From positions 110,648,257 to 110,712,256 of the forward strand of contig NC_132989.1 of the NCBI RefSeq assembly GCF_048564905.1: 64,000 nucleotides of DNA, given 5' to 3'. This DNA is from Vicugna pacos. Lineage: Eukaryota; Chordata; Mammalia; Artiodactyla; Camelidae. The notes under the pieces were generated by a model, which worked only from the letters and a program-made list of their open reading frames with translations, did no database searches and was not told the DNA's origin. Each line of letters opens with the position of its first letter. Positions within the stretch are counted from its first letter, which is position 1. Both the position numbers and the translations under genes were made by a program. This document shows positions 39,830 through 49,124 of the stretch, piece after piece.

Positions 39830-40410
39830 TTGTTCTTATCACATTTTTACTTACATTTCCTTGATTACTAGCAAGGCTGAATATCTGCTGGTCATTTGCA
39901 CTCTGAGTTGTCTGTTTGCTTATTTTCCTTTTGGATTGCCTTTCTAATTGATTTGTGGAAGCACTTTTTAAATTCTATATATCTAATTCTTTGTCTGATT
40001 TGTAATAAGTGTTTTCTCCCAGTTTGTGATTAGCCTTCTTTAATGTTATGTTTTAAGTTAACATACAGTACAACTAGATCTGTTGTTGTTGTTGTTGTAC
40101 AGTTCTATGAATTTCAATACATAGAATCACTACCACAACCAAGATACAAAACAGTTCCATCGTCTCTCAAAGTGCCCCTCGTACTTCCCCTCTGTAGTCC
40201 AGCCCTCCCCGTCCCTGACTCCTGGCAATCAACAATTTGCTTTCTGTCTCTGCAGTTCTATCTTTCTGAGACTGTCATACAAGTGGACTCCCTCCTATGG
40301 AGACTTCTGAGACTGTCTGCCTTCACTCAGCATCAGCAGAATGGATGGCCCACAGTCTATCTGCTCACACGTACCCATCTCAATGCTAACAACAGCAGGC
40401 AGCAAAGGGC
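39830..40410 (-). repeat. Old L1 fragments (two, antisense to the plus strand)
   Basis: The left part, up to about 40040, has ATATCTGCTGGTCATTTGCA and TAATAAGTGTTTTCTCCCAG, the reverse of L1 ORF2 landmarks. The right part has CTCCTGGCAATCAACAATTT, TTTCTGTCTCTGCAGTTCTA and TTCACTCAGCATCAGCAGAA, the reverse of an L1 3' end. Their order shows they are two separate insertions rather than one continuous copy. Confidence 0.6.
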
Positions 40411-41603
40411 CTAGCCCTTCCCAGAAGCAGGACAGGAACAGAGCAGTGTATACCAAGTACTTCCTTCCTGGGACTGAAGGAAAAGAGGGGAGGGTCCATG
40501 CAGCCGGCAGGACCTTGCAGAAATCCCTCCTGAAGAGAAACCCAGTGCAATTCATCACTGTCCACAATACGGCCACCGACTGTAAAACAAGCCTGATGAA
40601 CTCACGTGGACACCGCTAACCCACAGGACCCTAGACCTAGGATCTGTAGACCTGGAATCTGTTGTGTGTTTGCTAACGTTTTCATTAACGTTTCCTCCAT
40701 TAGTGTAACTGCTAAAATGTACTTAACTTATGAAAGAGCCCAAATAGGGTGATACTTGCAAAATATAAGATCTGCTCCATAGATTACTCCACACGCCTCC
40801 CCAACCAGACAAGACTAGACACATGGCTCATCAAAACAGTTACCTACACTGCAAGTATATTTGTCACCAAAATGAGGTTTCATAGTGCCACAGCACACGT
40901 GGCATGGGGTCAAATATTCCAGACTCAACAGGAGGTCTCACTGGGAAGAAACCCCAGAAGCTGCACCCTTCCCCCAGCTCAAGCACCTACGCCACGTGCT
41001 TGGAAAGTCTGCACACTCAACTCTCACCCTAGACATACAATCTTTCCCAGAGAGCAGGTGATTCACAATTTGGGTTTCCAGGGGCTTTCTTACATGAAAA
41101 GGGACAAAAAAAAAAAAAGGAGGAAATTGAGGTAACACCTATCCCGAAAGCAAACTGAGTGCATCCATTAGCAAATGAGAAGAGGTGAGGCTTATGAGCT
41201 CGACAACCATTAAACAGGAGAGCAAGGATTCCCATAAACAAGAGCATCTGCGCAGAAGGCTCAACGACGTCACAATGCTGGGAGACGACACCGGAAGTTC
41301 TAGCCAGGTGCCTCTGCTTCCTCTTTACGAAATGGCAGAGATGGAGTGAAATCGGGGTCTGGTCGGGGCTGGGCACTGTGGCAGCAAGCAGGAGGCTGAG
41401 GCCCCGGGAGACTCTGCCGCCACAGTAGGCACAGGAGCCCAGGGATGGGGGAGAGCAGGGAGAGGGGAGGGTGGCAGCCAACCAGTGCCCTGCAGGGCTT
41501 TGGCCCGATTCCCACCCCCTCTCTCCTGTTCACTCCTTTGCCTTCAGTTCAAAGATACAGTGATAGGAAGACCCAGAATGGCTCCTCCAGATGAATAACA
41601 GTA

Positions 41604-41604
<1 letters not shown>

Positions 41605-41642
<38 letters not shown>
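41605..41642. repeat. (GTT)n microsatellite
   Basis: Twelve to thirteen pure TTG/GTT units. A shorter (GTT)n run of about six units is at 40081-40098 within an L1 fragment. Confidence 0.9.
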
Positions 41643-43040
41643 AAACAGCCTCCAAAATGCCCACACGCAAGGGACAATGAGGAGAGTGTGCCGGTGCGTG
41701 CTTATCCCCTTGCCCAGGCTTACTGAACAGCTCGGTGGGAGCATCTGGAGGATGAGAGAGAACTCTGAGCCCAGCTGAACATTTACAGAAGAACTGAGCA
41801 GGGGATCAGAGGTACCACAACCTTCCACGGGAATCCAGTGGGTCCATTTCTTCACTGCCCACCAAGTAGCTGCTGTTCTACCAGCAGAACTACTAAAACT
41901 TTGTCAAGACAATGCACTTAAGGAAATAAAAACCAATTCATTATAGAACCAAAGAGGAATGAAGGAGGTTGTTAGGGCTGCTTTTTATAGTAAAACACAA
42001 TTCATCCCCATCAACGTAAGTGACTTTACTAGGCAGTAAAGTGTGGCTATTGATTAAGAATTTGACTTTTCTCTGGAATTTCGCCAAGGATATGAGATAA
42101 AATTTTATTTTCTCTATAAAAGAGTCAAGAAAATAAACTTAAATATCAGATTATGACAGCTCCAAACACATCTTTGACTTTCGCTTAGAAACAAATCCCA
42201 AACTTACCATAACATTTTAAAGTTCTAAAAAAGCCATCCTAATCACATATTTTTAATATACATTTGAAAAACATATTTAAACCACATGCTTCAGAACCAC
42301 CGGCTTCATTTATGTCTTGGTGAATGGTTTAAATGGCTTCATTTAAGTATTTGACTCTTGGATGGTTACACTGCAAAGGGAAAAATACAATATCCCGTTG
42401 TCAATAAGTCAGTTCACAAGAGCTCGATGAAAAATTCTTTCAATGACTGTCTTCCTGCTCTTTGGTTTCTTCAAAATCACTTACAGGATCTTTTTAGCTA
42501 ACTCTTTGCTTTCCTCTAAAACTTAGCCTCACTGAGCCACTGAAAAAGCGGAAACCAACATTCACCATTAAGGTATATATATCTCCTTCAACTACCCTTT
42601 TCAAAATATTGAGGGTAACAAGGACATTTCATAATACAACAATTATTATTGGTGCTTACAGGGACCAAAGCCGCCAGGCTTCTAAATATCCACAGAAGTA
42701 GCACAGCCAGCTCAGAGGCCAGATTCTTCAGTGGTGTTAGAAACATAAATATGAAGAAAAGTTCAGTCAATATTCCATGAGGAAATCATCATATCAAAAC
42801 ATAGAAAGACATGCACGCTGCTCCCTCACTAAGTCACAGACTCGCCTGTCTTCACATATTCCATTGGAAAGAGAAGGGCTGCAGCCAGGAGTCCAGAATA
42901 AGACTTAGTAATGAAAGGAACCCAGCACAATGGGCCGTGATGCTTCAGAATAACCACAAACCTTTATTCTCTGCACATTCATTTAATGCCAGCCTAAAAC
43001 ATGCCAGGCAGGTTAAAAATAATGCATTTATGTAAGCACC

Positions 43041-43062
43041 CCACACACACACACACACACAG
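43041..43062. repeat. (CA)n microsatellite
   Basis: Short pure CA tract of about eleven units. Confidence 0.85.
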
Positions 43063-43199
43063 ACTCTTGCAAGGTTAAATAGAGAGCTCTGAAAGAATGA
43101 TTTATTGCCACAAGAACAGAGCCCCAAAATAGATTGGCAATAAAAGTGATTGGTCCCAGCGGGATTAAGAACTAATGTAAGCAAAGTCTTGGCCATGAC

Positions 43200-43330
43200 A
43201 GGCATCCGGGAAAGAGTATCAGACTCAGGGGCATGCTTCCCAGCCCTGACCCCACCTCTACCAGAGTTCCACCCTGGGCAAGTCATTCAAACCCCCACAA
43301 AAGCCTGATTCCTCTTCTGAACAATTAAAA
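43200..43330 (+). repeat. MIR SINE
   Basis: AGAGTATCAGACTCAGGGGC, then CACCCTGGGCAAGTCATTCA and TGATTCCTCTTCTGAAC, matches the MIR core. Confidence 0.65.
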
Positions 43331-43334
43331 AATA

Positions 43335-45135
43335 ATAATAAAAAGTAAAAAAAATTTTAAGAATTTTGTAACAGAGTCACTTACATTTGTGATGCCTTTT
43401 TAAAGGACAAGTGGGGCGGATAACCATTAGGTGCTGAGGGCTCAGAGGGAACCACAGAATCCGAGAGGGTAGCAGCGTTTGAGCCATCTCCCCAGATCCC
43501 TCTACAAGTGCAGGAGTCCTGTCCACAGCGCCCAGCTCTGAACCCTGGCAGGTGGCAGTGCCCCTGCTCAGGTGCTTCTAGTAATGGAGAAATTACATGG
43601 CAGCCCATTCTACTCCTGAACTGCTCTAATTATTTAAAAGTTCTATGAAGCAAAATTCTCCTGTTTTCATCCAACTATGGGTACCAGTTCTCAATCTGTG
43701 ATAAAATTTAAATGCAGGACAGACAAGGAATAAAGAGGAAAGAAAACAAGGTGGCCTAGCAAACAGTTCCAGGGAGGAGAAATGAAAGGCAACCAGTAGA
43801 AATGCCTTGTGTAGGTCACACTGGCAATCTTAAGTATCAGGCTCACAACACCCTGGAAAAATGTTCACCCCTTCATCTGTCCACCCTAGATGGACAGATC
43901 TTATTTCTGCGTTTCTACATCTTAGGAAACAAAAGAATGTCTGACTTTACTGATTGACTTGACCTCTCTGTTCAGCTATCCACATTCAATCAACACTGTC
44001 CGGAAGGACCCCCGCCTGAGCCATTCTACCAGGTGAGGTTCCCCCTCACTCCCAGGTCCTAAGTGCTTAGTCCGTCCGAAAGCCCCATCCCACCCCCAGC
44101 AATCTAACTGAACGGTCCCTCTCTACCCTCCCTCTGCTAGGTATCACTGCCCTAGATGTTGGAGCCAAGATCTAGGTCAGAGATTCAGAGTTGCCCAAAG
44201 GAGGGGAAAGCACTTTTAAAAGATGTTCCGGGTGACCCCTGGAATGGAACAGTGCAATTGCTGCCTACTTAAAATCTGCTCTGGTACCTGTTCCCAAGTC
44301 AAACAACTAAAGGGCAGTTTGCCCAATCACTTTGGACGGCGGAAGAAAAGAGTAAACCAGGGAGCAGCACTGACTAGTTCTGCCCCAAACTGAACATGAA
44401 CAGGAGCCAGGGCATGGGAGCAAGCACAGGCCCAGGCATGGCCACCAACGTATTTATCTTCCCAGATAAATCCCAGGGAGAGCCACACTAACTGGAGGAG
44501 GGTTTTCTGTGAGTGTCCAGCCCAACCTGATGTCGTTTGGGGCTCCTAAGGGTAAAAGAAATGATTTCTCTACCATGTATAATAAAGATGTAAAAAAAAG
44601 TATGGTCTCACGAGCACCAAAAATTCCATCTCTGGGGCACAGGCGTCCTTCTAGCAGAAAGGAGATGAATTTACACAGAATCTATTATTCTGTGACAGGT
44701 GGTAGAGACCGAGAGAAGACAGACTAGACTTTAGCTTCAGGGCATAAAGGGAAGACATCCCAGTTCTGCTATTAAGAGGTAAGACGGGGCTGCGCTACCC
44801 GGCAAGTTGCACCAAATAAGGCTTTCATTTGAAGGAGTTCATGTTTTCCTAGAGCTTTGCTTTCTGCGGGGACCTCACGGGGAGAGGGAGCACCGGGGAG
44901 TATATTAACCCCAAGCTGACAGTGCAGAGTCGGCGTCCAGCCACAAACAATCTGTTAAAATGACTCACAAATAACCCCGCCTGGCAAAGATCAAGAAAAC
45001 GAGGGAAGACAGTGCTAAACCAGGTTATCTACCGGCACTGCTAACTTCTGTCTCTGACCATCGCCCTCCCGCTGCAAACTGCTCCTTGGGACCCGGATTA
45101 CAGAACTGATCTCACCGAATCTGGAGACTTGATTT
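43335..45135. other. Intron 1 stretch leading up to the CpG island
   Basis: Unique-looking sequence that becomes more GC-rich toward the island. A perfect AP-1 heptamer TGACTCA lies at 44961-44967. No exon is seen. Confidence 0.45.
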
Positions 45136-45430
45136 TGAAAGAGGCCACGAAGAAACGTGAGCCGCCGGCCTCCGGCGCGCGCCCCATCGCAGGCCGCTCC
45201 CCCGACGTCCCCGGCCCCGCGGTCCTCCCAGGCGCTGCCGCCAGCACCCCGCACGCGCCCTGCGCCCGCCCGCCCACCCCGGCCCCGACCTGGCCCGCCC
45301 TCCTCCGCTCTCCAGCGCCGAGTCTGCATCCTCCCGGCCCCACGCCTGGCCCGCTGGGCAATGCGTTCCAGGCTCCGGGCCCCGAGGCCGCCACTGCCGC
45401 CCGGACGCGCGAGCAAACGGGACACGACGC

Positions 45431-45464
45431 GGGGACGCGGGGCACGGGGACGCGGGGACGCGGG
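45431..45464 (+). other. G-quadruplex motif in a degenerate GACGCGGG tandem repeat
   Basis: Four GGGG runs (45431-45434, 45439-45442, 45446-45449, 45454-45457) and one GGG run (45462-45464) are separated by loops of three or four bases (ACGC or CAC). This meets the classic G4 rule comfortably. The G-rich strand is the template strand for TRIO, about 0.9 kb into intron 1, so the nascent RNA there is C-rich. Confidence 0.7.
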
Positions 45465-46356
45465 ACCGGCTTGCGCGGGATCTGGGGCCGGGAGGGAGGA
45501 GGCGCTGCCGCCACCGGGGTCTCAGGGACGCCCTGTCACGCCTCCCGCGCCTCCTCCCCGCGGGCCGGTCGCAAAGCTGGCCTCTCCCGCCGCCACCCGC
45601 TCCTTGCCCGAGAGACACCGAGCCACCTGGCACTGCCTCTTAGGCAGTGTCCCGCGAGGGCTCGGCCCCGCGCCGCCCCCCGGGGGCCACCAAGTTCCCA
45701 GATGTCCCTCCCGGGCCGCCCCCAGAGACAATGGCTCGCCCATCGTCCGGCCGCGCTTCATTTCTGCCACCACCTCCCCCTCCTCCCTGGGCAGCGGGTG
45801 CCATGGCTGCCCCGTTTCACAGAAGTGTAGATCGAGGCTGGGGAGGTGACAGGCTAGAAGACCGAGCGAAGAAACCCAGCTGCTTATGGGGTTGAGGAGG
45901 GGCCAGGTACAAATCGGCCACGGAGACCGGTCCTAATGAGAACCCGCTTTCCCGGGCCCGGCCCCACCGCCCCAGTGCGCTCGGCCTCCCTAGTAGGGGC
46001 CTCCGCCCTCGCCGTCCCTGCCGCCGCCGCCTCGGCCCTCCCGCGAAAGAGACAAAGAGCCGGCGCCCCAGCCCGTGGAGCTATAGCCGCCGGGGCGGGC
46101 GACAGGGAGGTTTTACCCTGGAACGAGGGGCGGGCGCAGGGAAGGGCGAGCCGGCGGCGTCCGGGCCGAGCCGCGGCGCCCCGGGCGGCGCTGGCAACAG
46201 GACACGCCGGTGTGGATCCGGGAGCCCCAGCGTGGGCCAGTGGCCTGGGCGAGCGCGCGCCGGGGCCGACGGGCAGGCGAGCATCGGGCGCGCTGGGGCC
46301 CGCCGACCGCGCCTCCGCGGCGGGGTTGGCAGAGCGCGCGAGCAGCAGCGCGGTTG

Positions 46357-46363
46357 CACTCAC
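46357..46363 (-). other. TRIO: Splice donor of TRIO exon 1
   Basis: Read on the minus strand the junction is GATCCG|GTGAGTG, an almost ideal 5' splice site. It leaves the reading frame in phase 1 after codon 52, consistent with the next TRIO residue being Gly followed by Phe-Arg-Lys from exon 2. Confidence 0.92.
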
Positions 46364-46520
46364 CGGATCGGAAGAAGGCCGCGATGTCGGCCAGGTCCTT
46401 GGCCGCCTCCTCGGCCCCCTCGCCGGCGCCACCCCCGCAGCCCGAGCCCGCAGCGCTGGCCGTGGCGGCAGGGCCGGAGGACGCGGCGGGGGCGGCGGCA
46501 CCGCCGCTGCTGCCGCTCAT
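46364..46520 (-). CDS. TRIO: TRIO exon 1, coding part (N-terminal 52 residues)
   Basis: TRIO is a large cytoplasmic multidomain protein. Its first DH-PH unit activates Rac1/RhoG and its second activates RhoA; it also has Sec14, spectrin-repeat, SH3, Ig and kinase domains, and it acts in axon guidance and cell migration. Only the start is encoded here: ATG at 46520, then 52 residues from MSGSSGGAAAPAASSGP through a Gly/Ala-rich stretch and an acidic GEGAEEAAKDLADIAAFF helix-like segment to RS, plus the first base of a Gly codon. This matches the human TRIO N-terminus as I recall it. The Sec14 domain begins in exon 2, outside the window. The start context has G at -3 and A at +4. Codon 20 is ACG (Thr) where I recall Ala in human, explicable by a CpG transition from GCG. 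The exon ends in a consensus donor. Identity is secure; domain knowledge is from the family. Confidence 0.95.
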
Positions 46521-46866
46521 GGCTGCGGCGGCGCCCGCGGCCGCGCCCGGCTCGGGCCCCGCGTCCCTAGCGCCGCGCGCCGCCCGCTCCGCGCCCGGCC
46601 TGGCGAAGCCGAACGCCCAGCTGCCCGCGCCCGGCGCGTGGACCCAGAGCCCCGGGGCGGCGGCGGGCGGCGGCAGCGGCGGTGGCTCGGCCCGAGGAGC
46701 GCGCCCACATAGACGAGGACTCCGCCCGGGAGCCGCGAGCCTGCCGCGGGGCGGGGGCGCGGAGCCACGGCCTCGGCGGCGCCGGCCGGAGCGCGGGCAG
46801 CTGCGCGCGCCGCGCCGGACACGCAGTCGAGAGGGCGGGGGCCCGTGGCCGGCGGGAGCTCCGGGA

Positions 46867-46899
46867 TCACGGGCGCCGGCGGCAGCCGCGAGCCTCCAT
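46867..46899 (-). other. 10-codon upstream ORF in TRIO leader
   Basis: An ATG at 46899 opens a short frame encoding MEARGCRRRP and stops at TGA 46867-46869, about 350 bases before the TRIO start and in another frame. If transcripts begin above 46.9 kb, this uORF would sit in the leader and could damp translation. Its presence in the mature leader is not shown by the sequence alone. Confidence 0.4.
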
Positions 46900-46902
46900 C
46901 TT
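46892..46902 (-). promoter_or_regulatory. YY1-like element AAGATGGAGGC
   Basis: The minus-strand reading AAGATGGAGGC differs by one base from the YY1 consensus AAGATGGCGGC. YY1 sites of this type and orientation commonly sit just downstream of start sites in CpG-island promoters, and here it points in the direction of TRIO transcription. Confidence 0.5.
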
Positions 46903-47015
46903 GATTTCAAATGGGGAAGGAAGGAGGGGGAGGGGGGAAATCACGGCCGAGGGAACCCGGGTGAAAGGAAAAGGGAGAGCAGGGAAAGGAGAGGAAGGAA
47001 AAAGAGAGGGGCTTC

Positions 47016-47025
47016 GGGAATTTCC
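47016..47025. promoter_or_regulatory. Perfect kappa-B site overlapping an ETS core
   Basis: The bases GGGAATTTCC fit the NF-kappa-B consensus GGGRNWYYCC exactly. The following TTCCGG (47022-47027) is an ETS core on the minus strand and shares four bases with the kappa-B site. The pair lies about 500 bases upstream of the TRIO ATG, close to the likely start region. Binding is not proven. Confidence 0.5.
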
Positions 47026-47064
47026 GGCGAACATCGTTAGGGGCCGGAGCGTGGGCTCGGCGGT

Positions 47065-47103
47065 GGGCGGGGCCTTTGGTGGGCGGGGTCCGATGGAGGG
47101 CGG
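47065..47103. promoter_or_regulatory. Array of three Sp1/GC boxes
   Basis: GGGCGG occurs at 47065-47070, 47081-47086 and 47098-47103, spaced 16 and 17 bases apart. The first two share the flanking pattern GGTGGGCGGGG. The array stands at the upstream edge of the CpG island in front of TRIO, where Sp1-family factors usually drive TATA-less promoters. Confidence 0.65.
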
Positions 47104-47134
47104 GGCCGCGCCGAGCTGCCGGGCGCCCAGAGAG

Positions 47135-48090
47135 GCGTCGAGTGGCTGCGGGAGCGTTCAGCCTTGTTCCTTCTCTTCCTCCCGAGCAGTTGCAACCCTT
47201 GGAAGGAGCCGGAACGCTCTGACCAGGCGGGGCGGATCTTTCCAGGTCCGGCGTAGCGCCCCCAACTGGGTGCTCGTTCCTGCAGCGCGGAAGGTCCTCC
47301 GAGCGCTCGAGCTGTTTATTACTGATCTCGCCCTCGGGGCCGGATGACTCGGGCACCGGGCCGGTGTGTTTCTCGTTGGCGCAGCGTGGGCAGTGGCACG
47401 TAGACGGGGCTCCATAATAGTTGTTGAATGAAGAGGGAGATCGTGAAAACGGGTTTTACGTACTCCAGCCCCGGAAGGAGTGGAGCAAGCCTCTGAACAC
47501 CTGGAGGACGCCTCCTCGCCTGTAAAATGAGATTCCGGACTCACAGCTCCTCCGGCCTTACTCCACCAAAACCTAGAGAACGGGGAAGGTGATGGTGGCT
47601 GGGGAGGCCAAAAGAAATGAGGGGTAGGTGACATCCAGCTTTACAGAAGAGCCGTGTCAAACCAGCATTTGACAAATATTCAGGTAGAAAACGCCTATGA
47701 CGTGGCTACCGGAGAAGCGAGGAGAAGGTACGGGTGTTAGAGGTTAAAGGATCAATACGGCCGTAAACAAGAAGAGACAAGATTGATTTTAAAAAACTGG
47801 TTAATGAAACCACTGTACATGCATACTGGAAATGAACAATTAAGTAAACAAATGGTGAGTGGTGGATACTAAATGTTTCACTGTTGGAGAGGGAGGCTAG
47901 CATGATCCACGCGGTACGGGATTGGAGTTGGAGACATCAGTATGAACTCACGTTTAGCTTAATATAGACACAGATGGATATGTAAAAAGATTTACAGATA
48001 TATGTGTATACGCAGCTTAGTACATGTACATATATTTCCTTCTTCTGTCAGCTGGGTGGGTTTAGAAATAACACTACACTAGCAAGATCT
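47135..48090. other. Upstream flank of the TRIO promoter
   Basis: GC content declines steadily. No repeat is certain until the L1M 3' UTR begins. Distal promoter elements may lie here but are not identifiable by eye. Confidence 0.4.
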
Positions 48091-48094
48091 TGTT

Positions 48095-49120
48095 ATTAAC
48101 ACCATCCTTCAATAAAAGGAACCCGGGCTCCCTAGGGAAATGGCTGACTCCTGGACTGTGGCAGGAAATATACAAGAGAGCCTGGAGCATCTTGTTGTGC
48201 CAGAAGGTAAGGAAGTGCTCAAAATTTTTCTTGTGTTAATCAACAACCAGAACAATGGTGGGGGTCTGTCAAAGCGGCGCAGGAGCCAATTGAAAGAGCT
48301 CCCAGTGACTAAAGCTGGAACAATTTGAGCAGCAAAATAAATAAAGCAATACTTAATTGTACCCAAGGAATGAAATAAATATCCATGAGTCCCTACTGAT
48401 GTAATTCAATGATTGAATGAGCAAATAATTGAGAGAGAGGAGACAAATCTCTCACGCAGAAGAATTCCAAATCATTTATATATATAATTTGCCCTGAATG
48501 AAATGGAATAGAACTCCCTTCTCCTTAGCTATAGGCTGCAAGTAGTGACTTCCTTCCTAAGTACAAAATGGTAGGGGGGAGGGGAGAGTAACGTTACAAG
48601 GGAGAAACCTAACAAACACTACTTCAGCCACATGATCAAAGTTAACAGCAGTGATAAATCATGTGGCTGGCATGTACCCTTGATATGATATAATAAAAAT
48701 GGCGCTTTACCTCTGTGGTCTTCCTCCCCAAAACACAGTCTAATCATAAGAAAAAAATCAGACAAATCCTGGTTGAGGGACATTCTACAAATGACCTGAC
48801 CAATACTCTCAAAACTGTTAAGGTCGACAAAAATAAGGAAAGTCAGAAAAACTTTCATAGCCAAGAGGGGCCCAAGGAAACATGATGACTAAATGTGATG
48901 TAGTATTCTTAAGGACCCTAGAACTGAAAAAGGACATTAGGTAAAACCCTGGAAAATATGAATAAAATATATGGACTTTAGTTCATAATTATGTACCAAT
49001 AATTGTGAGTAATATGGGGAAATTTGATGTGAGATATGTGGGAACTCTGTACTATCTTCACAACTTTTCTGTAAATCTAAATCTAAAGTAGAAGTTTATT
49101 TTAAAATATATTTTAATTGT
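48095..49120 (+). repeat. Old L1M-type LINE 3' UTR, nearly complete
   Basis: It starts near CTCCCTAGGGAAATGGCTGA and passes through ACTGTTAAGGTCGACAAAAA, GAAACATGATGACTAAATG and AAAAGGACATTAGG. It ends with GGGAACTCTGTACTATCTTC and an AAAGTAGAAG tail. This is the most complete of the three L1M 3' UTRs and lies 1.5-2.5 kb upstream of the TRIO start region. Confidence 0.75.
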
Positions 49121-49124
49121 ATGT

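Larger units (their letters stand above)
40415..43195. other. Intron 1 stretch with microsatellites only
   Basis: Apart from the GTT and CA repeats listed separately, nothing is recognisable. The open frames at 41.0-41.5 kb are overlapping and unconvincing. Confidence 0.45.
1..46363 (-). other. TRIO: TRIO intron 1 (5' portion, continues beyond the window)
   Basis: Everything below the exon 1 donor is transcribed as TRIO intron. TRIO exon 2 starts with Gly-Phe-Arg-Lys-Asn-Asp-Glu-Met in the human protein as I recall it; I found no minus-strand frame encoding this, so exon 2 is outside the window. A very long first intron is normal for this gene. The interior holds mainly old repeats and non-coding unique sequence, described in separate entries. 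Confidence 0.85.
46521..46910 (-). other. TRIO: TRIO 5' untranslated region and transcription-start zone (inferred extent)
   Basis: This very GC-rich stretch lies immediately upstream of the TRIO ATG. The TRIO frame stays open through all of it, but no in-frame ATG occurs before the known start; the open frame only reaches a TTG at 46910. The upper limit is my inference from the YY1-like element and the fall in GC near 46.9 kb. No TATA box is visible, as expected for a CpG-island promoter with dispersed starts. Confidence 0.6.
45140..47130. promoter_or_regulatory. TRIO: CpG island spanning the TRIO promoter, exon 1 and start of intron 1
   Basis: GC content and CpG frequency rise abruptly near 45.14 kb and fall near 47.13 kb, in contrast to the AT-rich flanks. 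The island covers the promoter, the 5' leader, coding exon 1 and about 1.2 kb of intron 1. Long open frames in all six frames across it follow from the scarcity of TA-containing stop codons. Apart from TRIO none resembles a protein I know. Confidence 0.9.

Noticed and set aside
46113-46363. Continuation of the TRIO frame past the exon 1 donor (residues ECNRAAARALCQ...)
   Set aside because: A consensus donor interrupts the known TRIO sequence exactly at RS-G, so the downstream frame is intronic.
47161-47188. Acceptor-like pyrimidine tract ending CTCCCGAGCAG on the plus strand upstream of TRIO
   Set aside because: There is no donor, coding frame or recognised exon to pair with it, and pyrimidine-rich runs are common at CpG-island edges.
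45112-47634. Many long open frames on both strands of the CpG island (up to 276 codons)
   Set aside because: They overlap each other in several frames, are Ala/Arg/Gly/Pro-rich and follow from the lack of TA-containing stops in GC-rich DNA. Only the stretch beginning MSGSSGG matches a known protein.
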